Shown here in pieces: positions 1-6,701 of a DNA stretch of 23,047 nt. Source of the stretch: a virus; IMG/VR virus record IMGVR_UViG_3300043667_000001, positions 1 through 23,047 of that record. One strand, written 5' to 3'. Position 1 is the first letter of the stretch. Every line of letters starts with the position of its first letter. The notes beneath the pieces were generated by a model. It did not search any database. It was given only the letters and a program-made list of their open reading frames with translations, and had not been told where the DNA came from. Position numbers and translations under genes: made by a program.

Positions 1-387
1 CTGCCTCACGACCTCGGGCGCGCTGATCCTGCGGCGCTGGCCATGAACGGCTACCTGGAGCGGGGCTACCAGTTCTGGACGCATGAGGCGATCGCCTTCG
101 AGTCCGCACTGTTCGCCGCGCTCAAGGGCGCGTGTCTCGTCGCGGCGAATCCTGCGTTCGACGCTGCATTCCTCCGGGCCCGTTGGGGTGAGTCTCCCTG
201 GCATTACCGCCTGTTGGACGTCGAGGCATACGCCATGCCCGCGCTCAATCTTGACCGGCCCCACGGTCTCGCTTACATCGCCGAACAGTTGGGCGTTACG
301 GCGCCGGACCATTCCGCCGAGCAGGACGTGCTCACTCTCCGCGCCTGCTACCTCAAACTGCACGACAACTACGCGGAGGCGCGATGA
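1..387 (+). CDS. DnaQ-like 3'-5' exonuclease, 5' end missing
   Basis: The open frame runs in from the window edge, so only the last 128 residues are seen; the internal ATG at 43 is probably not the start. Two of the three DEDD exonuclease motifs are visible: Exo II as NPAFD (visible residues 50-54) and Exo III as HSAEQD (104-109), the HxAxxD form of the DnaQ/epsilon family. The Exo I DxE motif should lie upstream of the window. Such enzymes remove nucleotides from DNA 3' ends, for proofreading or end processing. The stop overlaps the next ATG (ATGA), the first of a chain of coupled genes. Family assignment is fairly sure; the exact role in phage replication is inferred. Confidence 0.8.
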   Translation: MPHDLGRADPAALAMNGYLERGYQFWTHEAIAFESALFAALKGACLVAANPAFDAAFLRARWGESPWHYRLLDVEAYAMPALNLDRPHGLAYIAEQLGVTAPDHSAEQDVLTLRACYLKLHDNYAEAR

Positions 388-548
388 CCACTCTCATCGT
401 CGCGCTCCACCACCGCGACGCCGTGGCCCGCGCCAAAGCCGAAGGCATCCGCCGCCGGACCGGCATCACCCCCGACACCGACTGGCTGTTCCCGCCGGCC
501 ATGCTCGACGCGATCGGGCAGGCCATCCGGGCAGGCGAGGCAGCATGA
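384..548 (+). CDS. Small hypothetical protein, 54 aa
   Basis: A short gene of 54 codons that fits between two recognisable genes by ATGA overlaps on both sides (384-387 and 545-548). That packing is the main reason to believe it. The product begins MTTLIVALHHRDAVARAKAE, is rich in Ala and Arg, and shows no Cys cluster or membrane segment. I do not recognise it. Its place between a DnaQ-like exonuclease and the YqaJ exonuclease suggests an accessory role in DNA metabolism, which is only inference. Confidence 0.6.
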   Translation: MTTLIVALHHRDAVARAKAEGIRRRTGITPDTDWLFPPAMLDAIGQAIRAGEAA

Positions 549-1315
549 CCGCCGACGAGCTGGCCACCCGCCGGGCCGCGATGGACGGGCTCGGCGACCT
601 GATGGCCGCGGCCATGGACCCCCCCGTCCTGCCTGAACTTCCCGGGCGTCTCGACACGTTCCCCGACCTCATCCAGGGCACCGACGAATGGCTGGACCAG
701 CGCCGCGGCATGATCACCGCATCCGTCGTCGGGCAGCTACTCACCACGAAGAACCTGGCTGTGGCCGACAACGACACCTCGCGCGGCCTCACTGCCCTAC
801 TGGCCGCCGAACGCATCACCGGCTACACCGACCCTAACTACGTGAACGACGACATGCTGCGCGGCACCGAGGACGAACCGAGAGCCGTCGAGGCGTACAG
901 CCAGCACTTCGCCCCCGCCATCACCGATGGATTCATGGTCCGCAGCTGGGGCCGCTGCCGGTTGGGCTACTCACCTGATGGCCTGGTCGGTACTGACGGG
1001 CTGCTCGAGGTCAAGTCCCGCCGGCAGAAAGGCCAGCTGATGACCGTCGTCGCTGGCGAAGTACCGGCCCCCAACATGGCGCAATGTCAGGCCGGGCTGT
1101 TCGTGACCGGCAGGCAGTGGCTCGACTACATCTCGTACTCGGGCGGGATGCACCTATTTCCCATCCGCGTCCTGCCGGATCCGAAGTGGTTCGCCGCGAT
1201 TGTCGCTGCGGTCGACGCATTCGAGCAGACCGCGGCCGACATGGTGGCCGCCTACATGACAGCCGTCGAAGGGCTGCCCCTCACCGAACGCCCCGCCACA
1301 GAAATGATCATCTGA
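545..1315 (+). CDS. YqaJ-family viral recombination exonuclease
   Basis: The 256-residue product starts at the ATG that overlaps the previous stop; the frame is open further upstream but that part is shadow. It has the lambda-exonuclease/YqaJ restriction-like fold pattern: an N-terminal TDEWLDQRRGMITAS segment (about residues 46-60), the GTEDEPRAVEAYSQHF helix (107-122), and the catalytic pair SPDG (Asp145) and LEVK (Glu155, Lys157). Enzymes of this family resect double-stranded DNA 5'-3' and normally work with a single-strand annealing protein. The usual RecT/Erf/Bet partner is not recognisable nearby; the next gene takes that position. Family assignment is strong; the recombination role follows from family knowledge. 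Confidence 0.88.
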   Translation: MTADELATRRAAMDGLGDLMAAAMDPPVLPELPGRLDTFPDLIQGTDEWLDQRRGMITASVVGQLLTTKNLAVADNDTSRGLTALLAAERITGYTDPNYVNDDMLRGTEDEPRAVEAYSQHFAPAITDGFMVRSWGRCRLGYSPDGLVGTDGLLEVKSRRQKGQLMTVVAGEVPAPNMAQCQAGLFVTGRQWLDYISYSGGMHLFPIRVLPDPKWFAAIVAAVDAFEQTAADMVAAYMTAVEGLPLTERPATEMII

Positions 1316-1316
1316 C

Positions 1317-1991
1317 ATGGACCTGACCGACACGATCATCCCCCGTAGCGACCAGATGAACGCCGAAGACCTGCTGACCGGACCCCGTACGTTCACCATC
1401 AAGGAAGTCCGCAAGTCCGGCTCGGACGACCAGCCCGTCGAGGTGGTGCTGGCCGAGTTCCCGCCCGGCCGACCGTTCAAACCGAGCAAAACAGTGCGCC
1501 GGATCATGGTCGCAGCCTGGGGCACCGAGGCCGCCAACTACGCAGGCCACCGGCTCACCCTGTACCGCGACCCGCTGGTCAGGTTCGGCGGTCAGGACGT
1601 CGGAGGGATCCGCGTCAGCCACATGTCGCACATCGAAAAGCCGCTGTCGATCGCGCTCACAGTGACTCGTGGGAAACGCGCGTCGTACCGTGTGGAGCCG
1701 CTGCCCGACGACGCACCGGTGACGCACGCGGTTTCGTCCGACACTCTCGACGAACTGCTTGGACTGTTCGCCCGGAAGGGGATTTCGGAGGGTGCGCAGC
1801 TCGCTGGAGTGAACCGGATTACCGGCGGTTCCGCGACCGACCTCGAGGTCATCACCGAGGCTGAGGCCCGTCTAGTGATCGCCAGCCTCAAGCACCGTCC
1901 GGACGAGCAGTACGCCCCCACGGCCCCGTATGACCCGGCCGCCGAACCCGAAGGCTGGGCCTCAGATCAACCCAAGAAAGAGGAAGCATGA
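1317..1991 (+). CDS. Conserved-looking phage protein next to YqaJ exonuclease
   Basis: The product has 224 residues, starts one base after the exonuclease stop and overlaps the next gene by ATGA. The N-terminus (MDLTDTIIPRSDQMNAEDLL) and the following beta-rich part with an RIMVAAWG segment resemble a conserved protein I associate with actinophage and prophage recombination blocks, without known function. The middle is basic and beta-rich, then comes a helical segment (about 145-195) and a polar Pro/Glu tail ending in lysines and glutamates. By position it could replace the annealing protein that pairs with a YqaJ exonuclease, or bind single-stranded DNA. I see no RecT, Erf or Rad52 motif, so this is a hypothesis. 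Confidence 0.72.
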   Translation: MDLTDTIIPRSDQMNAEDLLTGPRTFTIKEVRKSGSDDQPVEVVLAEFPPGRPFKPSKTVRRIMVAAWGTEAANYAGHRLTLYRDPLVRFGGQDVGGIRVSHMSHIEKPLSIALTVTRGKRASYRVEPLPDDAPVTHAVSSDTLDELLGLFARKGISEGAQLAGVNRITGGSATDLEVITEAEARLVIASLKHRPDEQYAPTAPYDPAAEPEGWASDQPKKEEA

Positions 1992-2281
1992 CCAAGCTCG
2001 CATCCACTCTGCCCAAGGCCCTCGAAGACGACGGCCTCGCCAGCCTCAACCGGCGCCTCATCGAGAACCCGGAACAGCAGCACCTGGTCGTCGCGGTTGT
2101 CGACTGCAAGAAAACCGAGACCGTGATCGACGAGGGCGCGACCATCGCCACCGCCCGGGTGGTGCAGATCGAACCGGTCTACGACGAAGCCGACCAGGAC
2201 ACGGTGGCCGAGGTGCTGCGGCGGGCGTCGGACAAGCGCAACGGCCGGGTAGCACTACCGCTGGACCTGCCCCGTGGTTAA
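1988..2281 (+). CDS. Hypothetical protein, 97 aa
   Basis: The product has 97 residues, with an ATG overlapping the previous stop. It begins MTKLASTLPKALEDDGLASL and has a beta-rich centre (LVVAVVDCKKTETV, then ATIATARVVQIEPV) followed by a helix. It looks like a small globular alpha/beta protein with no transmembrane segment or metal-binding cluster. I do not recognise a named family. It lies in the exonuclease-to-resolvase block and probably shares its transcript. Confidence 0.68.
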   Translation: MTKLASTLPKALEDDGLASLNRRLIENPEQQHLVVAVVDCKKTETVIDEGATIATARVVQIEPVYDEADQDTVAEVLRRASDKRNGRVALPLDLPRG

Positions 2282-2420
2282 CGACGGCCAGCTGTACCCG
2301 TCCTGGCACACCGACGAACCGCCCACCCGCGGCGAAGACCCGGCCACCATCCGGCACCGCAAGCAGGCGCAGAAGCGACGCAAAATGCAGAAGGCATCCC
2401 GGAAAGCCAACCGGACATGA
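2274..2420 (+). CDS. Small basic hypothetical protein, 48 aa
   Basis: A GTG-started frame overlaps the end of the previous gene by 8 bases and the next ATG by ATGA. The 48-residue product has an acidic/polar first half and a very basic last half (RHRKQAQKRRKMQKASRKAN), suggesting nucleic-acid binding or just a charged tail. Support comes mainly from the tight fit between two longer genes. Confidence 0.5.
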   Translation: MVNDGQLYPSWHTDEPPTRGEDPATIRHRKQAQKRRKMQKASRKANRT

Positions 2421-2737
2421 CCGCCATCGAAGGGTCCGACCTCATCGCCGCCATCGCCGGCCTGATCGGGCACACCGGTGCCGAGCAGTTCCAGGTCCGC
2501 TACCACGACGACGAGCAGCCGGTCGTCTGGGTCTCGGTCGCCACCTACGCCGATGGCAGGGCAGAGGCCGATGCTGCGCTGACGCCGGACCAGGCCGCAT
2601 GGCGGCTCGCTGAGCGCTTAGTCGATGGCGGGCGCTGCACTCTGTGTTCACGGCCGACTGCCCTTGTGGAGAACGAGGACGACCTCACCTCGGGCGTCGA
2701 CTTCCTCTGCCAGTATCGCTACCGGTCGGGGATGTGA
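2417..2737 (+). CDS. Hypothetical protein with C-terminal Cys pair, 106 aa
   Basis: The product has 106 residues and an ATG overlapping the previous stop. The N-terminal part (SDLIAAIAGLIGHTGAEQFQ, then VRYHDDEQPVVWVSVATY) reads as an alpha/beta fold. The C-terminal part has a GGRCTLCSRP knuckle with one further Cys near the end, a partial zinc-binding arrangement. Proteins of this shape are common, unnamed members of actinophage replication regions. No enzymatic motif is evident. Confidence 0.68.
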   Translation: MTAIEGSDLIAAIAGLIGHTGAEQFQVRYHDDEQPVVWVSVATYADGRAEADAALTPDQAAWRLAERLVDGGRCTLCSRPTALVENEDDLTSGVDFLCQYRYRSGM

Positions 2738-2761
2738 CAGCCTGCCAGTCGGGACCCGCCG

Positions 2762-3046
2762 GTGAGGGTCGCCGAGCTCACCTACGACCAGGCCGCCGCA
2801 CTGGACCCGGCCACCCTGCAACCCGGGCAGGCGATCACAGTCCGGTTCACCACCAGCCGGGTCGGCGTCATCGGCCTCATCCCGTCCGGGTGGGGCCCGC
2901 CGATCCTGTGCGGCGAGCTGCGGTCGGAGGACGGCTGGCACTGGCACCGGACGGTTCGGGTCGCGCCAGCCACCCCCCGCGGGTTGGCGCTGGTCCTGGC
3001 GGCGCTGGAAAGCCTGGCCTACGGGTGGAGGCGGCGGGCGTCATGA
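2762..3046 (+). CDS. Hypothetical protein, 94 aa
   Basis: A GTG start 24 bases after the previous stop opens a 94-residue frame that overlaps the next gene by ATGA. The product begins MRVAELTYDQAAALDPATLQ, followed by beta strands (GQAITVRFTTSRVGVIGLI) and a short Arg-rich end. Upstream of the GTG there is only a weak GGTGAG-type site, so the start is less sure than the frame. Function is not recognised. Confidence 0.55.
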   Translation: MRVAELTYDQAAALDPATLQPGQAITVRFTTSRVGVIGLIPSGWGPPILCGELRSEDGWHWHRTVRVAPATPRGLALVLAALESLAYGWRRRAS

Positions 3047-3309
3047 TGCTGACCTTCCACGTGACCGCCCGCTGCCAAGGCTGCGGCCAGGTGGTCAAAG
3101 GCGCCATGTGCGCCTTCACGAAACGGATCAACCTCAACTCGTTCGTGACTAAGGACTCCTTTGCCCTGTTGGACCGGCGCTGCGGCTGCGACCCCAACGA
3201 CCACAGCCACGGGGTCGAGGTGCTGGAGTCCCGGCTGACCGAGGAATCCGCCGAACTGGTCGAGAAGGCGCGGGAGAAGATCCGGGCGCGGCGGAAGCGG
3301 GCTGCATGA
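3043..3309 (+). CDS. Small Cys-containing hypothetical protein, 88 aa
   Basis: The start is the ATG overlapping the previous stop; a second ATG follows directly at 3046. The 88-residue product has an N-terminal CQGCG knuckle, a CGCD pair in the middle, and a long charged C-terminal helix rich in Glu, Lys and Arg that ends in basic residues. The two Cys pairs could bind one zinc ion. It overlaps the RusA-like gene by ATGA. No known family is recognised. Confidence 0.62.
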   Translation: MMLTFHVTARCQGCGQVVKGAMCAFTKRINLNSFVTKDSFALLDRRCGCDPNDHSHGVEVLESRLTEESAELVEKAREKIRARRKRAA

Positions 3310-3821
3310 TGCAGGTCAGTTTCACCATCCCGGGCACCCCGCAGCAGCAGGGCAGCAAAACCAAGACGCCGCAGGGCTACTACCGGGAAGACAACCGGGG
3401 GCTCGACCCGTGGCGCAAGGACGCCCTTGCCGTGCTGCAGGGGGTTCGCGACCAGCACACGTTCGGCGACGGACCCAGACTGGGTGTGGCTGACGGCCCG
3501 ATGTTCACCGGCCCCGTGTTCGTCACCATGGTGGCCATCTGGACCCGGCCCGCGTCGCACTACGGCACCGGCCGCAACGCCGGGGTGCTGAAGGCGACCG
3601 CCCCGTTCTGGAAGGCGTCGGCGCCCGATCTGGACAAGGTGCAGAGAGCGCTGGGCGATGTGCTCACGCAGTCCGGCGTGGTTCTGGATGATCGGCTGAT
3701 CGTGCACTGGGACCCGTGCAAGGTGTGGGGGTCGGCGGCGCTGATGCAGGTCACCGTGGCCGACGCCGAACCGATCGCCGGTCCCAGCCTGACCGTCGAG
3801 GCGGAGGCCGTGCTGCTGTGA
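3306..3821 (+). CDS. RusA-like Holliday junction resolvase
   Basis: The 171-residue product opens with the strand FTIPGTPQQQGSK typical of RusA. It carries the family's acidic core: PDLDK (Asp108, Asp110, Lys111), a helix with Asp118, and SGVVLDDRLIVHW (Asp128, Asp129). These residues coordinate the metal that cuts Holliday junctions. The protein is somewhat longer than E. coli RusA because of an insertion around residues 45-100. With the YqaJ exonuclease upstream it gives the phage both ends of a recombination pathway. Start and stop overlap the neighbours by four bases each, which fixes the frame. Confidence 0.88.
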   Translation: MMQVSFTIPGTPQQQGSKTKTPQGYYREDNRGLDPWRKDALAVLQGVRDQHTFGDGPRLGVADGPMFTGPVFVTMVAIWTRPASHYGTGRNAGVLKATAPFWKASAPDLDKVQRALGDVLTQSGVVLDDRLIVHWDPCKVWGSAALMQVTVADAEPIAGPSLTVEAEAVLL

Positions 3822-4018
3822 CCGCTGCCACCCTGGTCATCGTCTACTGCGACACCTGCGGGCCGGCAGGCTCGGAACTGGCTACCCTCGCCACCGCGGA
3901 CGCAGCCCGCCGCCAGTTGGCCGGCCGCGGCTGGCAGGTCAACGTGTCCCACCCGCAGGCGCCGGGTCGTCGGCTCGACTTCTGCCCGCAGCACCGGATC
4001 GGGCGACCGCATGACTGA
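3818..4018 (+). CDS. Small Cys-rich hypothetical protein, 66 aa
   Basis: A GTG in a GTGA overlap with the resolvase stop starts a 66-residue product. It has CDTCGPAG near the N-terminus and FCPQHR near the C-terminus, which would fit a small CxxC...CxxH zinc finger. Between them lies a helix plus strand (ADAARRQLAGRGWQVNVS). The end overlaps the methyltransferase start by eight bases. A DNA- or protein-binding role is possible but not shown. Confidence 0.62.
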   Translation: MTAATLVIVYCDTCGPAGSELATLATADAARRQLAGRGWQVNVSHPQAPGRRLDFCPQHRIGRPHD

Positions 4019-4856
4019 GCCCTACTACCAGGACGATCTGGTCACCCTCTACCACGGCGAGGCCCTTGACATCCTGCGACAACTGCCCGACGCATCTGTA
4101 GATGTCCTCCTCACCGACCCGCCCTACTCGTCAGGCGGCGCGTTTCGTAGCGACCGCAACGCCGAACCGACCACTAAGTATCGGGGGTGGTCACAGAACC
4201 CCGACGGCAGCAGCAGGGCGCCGACTGCCGTTTACGGCTCATTCGCGGGCGACAGTAGAGATCAGCGCTCGTTCCTCGCCTGGGTCGGTGCGTGGAGTTT
4301 CCAAGCTCTGCGGATGACCCGAACGGGTGGCCACGCCTTCATGTTCTCTGACTGGCGACAACTGCCACTAGCGACCGATGCGCTGCAACTTGGGGGATGG
4401 GTCTGGCGCGGTCTGGCTGTGTGGGACAAGGGCGTCGGGCGACCGATGAGAGGCCGATTTAGGAACCACCTGGAGTTCGTCGTCTGGGCCACCAACGGGG
4501 CCACCGTCGAGGAGTCCGACGACTATCCCTCTGCGCTGATTTCGGTGCCGACTGTCCCGCCGTACGACAGGCAGCATGTCACTCAGAAGCCAGTTCGACT
4601 GCTGGAACATCTACTGCGCCTCGCCCCTGCCTCAAGCACTGTCGTTCTTGACCCCTTCAGCGGTTCAGGTTCCACACTCGTCGCGGCTAAGGCGCTAGGT
4701 CGCAAAGCTATCGGGATTGAACTGGACGAGTCCTATTGCGAGATCGCTGCGGTTCGCCTAGCGCAGGACGCGCTCGACTTTACGGGCACCGACGACACCG
4801 TGGCGGTACCTCAGGAAGAGTTCCGGCAGGCGTTCGACTTCGGCGGTGTCGCATGA
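4011..4856 (+). CDS. DNA N4/N6 (adenine or cytosine) methyltransferase
   Basis: The 281-residue product has the catalytic motif IV TDPPYSSGG (DPPY at 36-39) near the N-terminus. The S-adenosylmethionine motif I, DPFSGSGSTLVAAK (214-227), is near the C-terminus, followed by IGIELDESYCEIA. This order (IV before I) is that of the beta-type amino-methyltransferases of the N6_N4 family. The TQKP segment (191-194) before motif I is also typical. No cognate restriction gene is adjacent, so it is probably a solitary phage enzyme for protection from host restriction or for regulation. DPPY fits both N6-adenine and N4-cytosine targets; specificity cannot be read from sequence. Confidence 0.9.
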   Translation: MTEPYYQDDLVTLYHGEALDILRQLPDASVDVLLTDPPYSSGGAFRSDRNAEPTTKYRGWSQNPDGSSRAPTAVYGSFAGDSRDQRSFLAWVGAWSFQALRMTRTGGHAFMFSDWRQLPLATDALQLGGWVWRGLAVWDKGVGRPMRGRFRNHLEFVVWATNGATVEESDDYPSALISVPTVPPYDRQHVTQKPVRLLEHLLRLAPASSTVVLDPFSGSGSTLVAAKALGRKAIGIELDESYCEIAAVRLAQDALDFTGTDDTVAVPQEEFRQAFDFGGVA

Positions 4857-4904
4857 CATCCCCCCTAGTCAACGCCGGTTTCCGGGTCGAAACGGGGGCC
4901 GGAT

Positions 4905-4917
4905 TGTGCGATAATGG
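4905..4917 (+). promoter_or_regulatory. Candidate extended -10 promoter for HNH gene
   Basis: TGCGATAAT at 4907-4915 matches an extended -10 element (TGn followed by a one-mismatch TATAAT). It is an island of AT in very GC-rich DNA, about 80 bases before the HNH start. No convincing -35 is seen, which extended -10 promoters do not strictly need. Inferred from sequence only. Confidence 0.4.
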
Positions 4918-4993
4918 AGGCGGCCCCGGAAGTGTCGCGAAACACGTCCAGGGCCTGACCACCCGGCTCGAGCCACAGGAAAGGCGAGCCGAT

Positions 4994-5230
4994 ATGGCTG
5001 TGTCCAAGCGTACGCGTTTCGAGGTATTGCGACGGGACGGGTACCAGTGTCGTTACTGTCACGCGACCGATGTCCCGCTTGTTGTTGATCATGTCCTAGC
5101 GGTGTCACTTGGTGGATCTGACGATTCGTCCAACCTCGTTGCCGCTTGCAAGCCCTGCAATACAGGCAAGTCATCCACCGCGCCCGATCAGGCCGTCGTT
5201 GCTGAAGTGTCCGATGACGCTCTCCGCTGA
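4994..5230 (+). CDS. HNH endonuclease (free-standing)
   Basis: The 78-residue product has a compact HNH domain: CRYC knuckle, then LVVDHVLAVSLGGSDDSSNL with the His-Asn core, and ACKPCNTGKS closing the zinc site. The ATG at 4994 is chosen because AGGAAAGG lies 9 bases upstream and the fold begins directly (KRTRFEVLRRDGYQCRYC). The frame is open from the methyltransferase end (ATG at 4853), but that extension has no HNH-like content. It is separated from its neighbour by about 137 bases with a candidate promoter, unlike the overlapping genes around it, suggesting a later insertion. It may be a homing-type nuclease. Confidence 0.85.
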   Translation: MAVSKRTRFEVLRRDGYQCRYCHATDVPLVVDHVLAVSLGGSDDSSNLVAACKPCNTGKSSTAPDQAVVAEVSDDALR

Positions 5231-5537
5231 TGGCGGCGGCCTGTTCCAGGGCGCCGCCATCATGCAAGCCGAACGAGTGGCGGGCACGGACTTCCTTGTG
5301 GAGTTCTACGACGCATGGGAGCGGGGAACGATGCCCTCCGACTGGAAGTCCACCGTTCTCAACTATGTGAGGAAGGGTCTGCCGCGCGACGAGATCCTCG
5401 ATGCCTGCCAGATCGCGCAGGCCGCCACCTACACCGAGTATCGCTGGGCCTACTTCTGTGGGGTCGCCAAGAAGAAGCTGGAACGGTTGCAAGACATCGC
5501 CGCTGAGCTTCTCGAGGCTGGCGATGGGCAAGGATGA
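5214..5537 (+). CDS. Hypothetical protein, 107 aa, preceding replication protein
   Basis: The frame overlaps the end of the HNH gene by 17 bases. Starts at 5214 (ATG) or 5262 (ATG, giving 91 residues) are both possible. The product is mostly helical, with a WKSTVLNYVRKGLPRDEILD segment and YRWAYFCGVAKKKLERLQDI near the end, ending with a Glu/Asp-rich tail. It overlaps the replication-protein start by 14 bases. The shape resembles small helical partners seen next to phage replication initiators, but I cannot assign a function. Confidence 0.65.
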   Translation: MTLSADGGGLFQGAAIMQAERVAGTDFLVEFYDAWERGTMPSDWKSTVLNYVRKGLPRDEILDACQIAQAATYTEYRWAYFCGVAKKKLERLQDIAAELLEAGDGQG

Positions 5538-5946
5538 TGATGCACCCGAGTTCGATGCCCGCCCCAGCATCCGCCTCGACAACAAGATCCTTGAGAACCG
5601 CAAGGTCATCGGCCTCAGCGACAGAGCTTTCCGCGCCTATGTCGGAGCCATCTGCTACTGCTCCCGCCAAGAAACGGACGGCTGGATCACTGCCAGCGCC
5701 CGCAAGCTCATCGGGTCACCGAAGGTCATCACCGAACTGGTCAAGGCCGGCCTGTTCGAGGAGCACGGAGACGACCTGTACATCCACGACTACCTCAAAC
5801 ACCAGCGGTCATCGGCCGAGATCGACGCCTTCCGCAAGTCCCGATCCGAGGACGGGAAGCTCGGTGCTCATCTTCGCTGGCATGTGCCCCGCCGGCAGAA
5901 GGTCAAGGACTGTGACTACTGCCTCAAGGGGGTCACCAGTGCATAG
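5524..5946 (+). CDS. Replication initiation protein-like, winged-helix N-terminal domain, likely truncated
   Basis: The 140-residue product contains the pattern of phage replication-initiator N-terminal domains: ENRKVIGLSDRAFRAYVGAI, CSRQETDGWI, a helix-turn-helix-like part ending LVKAGLFEEHGDDLYIHDYL, then KHQRSSAEIDAFRKSR and a basic segment. Such proteins bind the phage origin and recruit replication factors. It is short: comparable proteins usually continue with a repetitive low-complexity C-terminus. Here the stop at 5944 is followed, in a shifted frame, by IADPIAPPIGSAIENRW and later a QTQTQTQT stretch, consistent with a frameshift that cut off the tail. Family call by pattern, not by a search. 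Confidence 0.65.
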   Translation: MGKDDDAPEFDARPSIRLDNKILENRKVIGLSDRAFRAYVGAICYCSRQETDGWITASARKLIGSPKVITELVKAGLFEEHGDDLYIHDYLKHQRSSAEIDAFRKSRSEDGKLGAHLRWHVPRRQKVKDCDYCLKGVTSA

Positions 5947-5948
5947 CC

Positions 5949-5974
5949 GACCCTATAGCCCCCCCTATAGGGTC
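5949..5974. repeat. Perfect 10-bp inverted repeat with C6 loop
   Basis: GACCCTATAG at 5949-5958 is matched exactly by CTATAGGGTC at 5965-5974, with six C between. Each arm contains the self-complementary CTATAG. No T-run follows, so it is more likely a protein-binding site than a terminator. Confidence 0.8.
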
Positions 5975-5975
5975 A

Positions 5976-5994
5976 GCCATCGAAAATCGATGGC
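5976..5994. repeat. Perfect 8-bp inverted repeat with AAA loop
   Basis: GCCATCGA at 5976-5983 pairs with TCGATGGC at 5987-5994, with a loop of three A. It starts two bases after the preceding palindrome, so the two form a tandem pair. A further 6-bp arm pair, ATTAGC (6002-6007) and GCTAAT (6022-6027), follows. Confidence 0.78.
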
Positions 5995-6033
5995 CTACCC
6001 CATTAGCTATCAGGCGGGATGGCTAATAGCTAG

Positions 6034-6063
6034 GCAGACGCAGACGCAGACGCAGACGCAGAC
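6034..6063. repeat. Five tandem GCAGAC hexamers
   Basis: Five exact copies of GCAGAC run without interruption. In one frame they read as repeated Gln-Thr, a low-complexity pattern also seen in C-termini of phage replication initiators. They could be origin iterons, a slippage-prone coding repeat, or both. Confidence 0.85.
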
Positions 6064-6239
6064 TTCTGTTCTTACTTCTGATTTCACGAAGACTCTCTGC
6101 CACTCAGCTCCATATCAAGGCTGCCGCCTTCGCTTCGCTCAGTTGCCCTCGATCCGGCTGAAGCAGACAAAGTGCCCAGATCCGCTGAACTCAAGTTCGC
6201 TACTCGACCACAGACCGCGCGCGTGGTGATGGGAGCGGC

Positions 6240-6701
6240 ATGATCGAACTCGACCGACTAGCCGAAGCCCGCATCCGCACCTGCCACCTCTGCGACCCCG
6301 CCGGCTACCTGCCGAACGGCCAGCCCTGCCACCACAACCCCGAGCAGGCACCCTCACCCGAACGCACCGCAGCCAAAGCCCGAGCCCGCGCCGCAGTCAA
6401 GACGGCCCGGCGAAAGTCGACGTGGAAACCCGCCCCGCCACCAGACGAACGGCGCGTACAGGAACCCGAGCCTCCTGGAGGCACCCGCGTGACCGGCTGG
6501 ACACCCGAAGCGCTCGCAGCCGAAGCCGAACGGCGACTCGACTCGGAATCCCGCGGACTCTGCCCCGACTCCGGCTACACCATCGGCGAATGCTGGGCAG
6601 TCGACCTGTGCGACTGCGCCTGGGCACCGCCCCATCCCTGCCCCGAATGCGGCACCAAAGTCTGGGACCTCGCCGACCACGGACGGAGACAACATCCATG
6701 A
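6240..6701 (+). CDS. Cys/His-rich hypothetical protein, possible zinc fingers, 153 aa
   Basis: The ATG follows a GGGAG site 5 bases upstream. The 153-residue product has an N-terminal CHLCDPAGYLPNGQPCHH cluster, a long basic Ala/Arg/Lys and Pro-rich linker (about 40-85), and a C-terminal part with further Cys residues. It ends CPECGTKVWDLADHGRRQH, which fits a C2H2-type finger. This is a plausible nucleic-acid or protein-binding adaptor. It opens a cluster of small Cys-rich genes between the candidate origin and the packaging genes. Family not recognised. Confidence 0.68.
   Translation: MIELDRLAEARIRTCHLCDPAGYLPNGQPCHHNPEQAPSPERTAAKARARAAVKTARRKSTWKPAPPPDERRVQEPEPPGGTRVTGWTPEALAAEAERRLDSESRGLCPDSGYTIGECWAVDLCDCAWAPPHPCPECGTKVWDLADHGRRQHP

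Larger units (their letters stand above)
5947..6239 (+). other. Candidate phage replication origin / decayed 3' end of the initiator gene
   Basis: This 293-base stretch has no intact gene. It is less GC-rich than the surroundings and dense in structure: two perfect inverted repeats, a third weaker one, and five tandem GCAGAC units. In lambda-like phages the origin iterons lie within or next to the initiator gene, so the position directly after the replication protein fits an origin. Alternatively it is only the remains of that protein's repetitive C-terminal coding sequence. Both can be true together. The right half (6064-6239) shows nothing recognisable. Confidence 0.45.

Noticed and set aside
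4736-4993. Longer HNH protein starting upstream
   Set aside because: The frame is open but mostly overlaps the methyltransferase, and the part after it has no HNH-family content. The ribosome site at 4977-4984 supports ATG 4994.
6034-6063. GCAGAC repeats as a CRISPR or satellite
   Set aside because: Units of 6 bp with no spacers and no cas genes; too short for an array.
5534-6229. 231-codon plus-strand frame spanning the repeat region as an intact gene
   Set aside because: Its first two thirds are an out-of-frame Ser/Thr/Arg-rich reading of the replication gene; only the QTQT part may be genuine coding remains.
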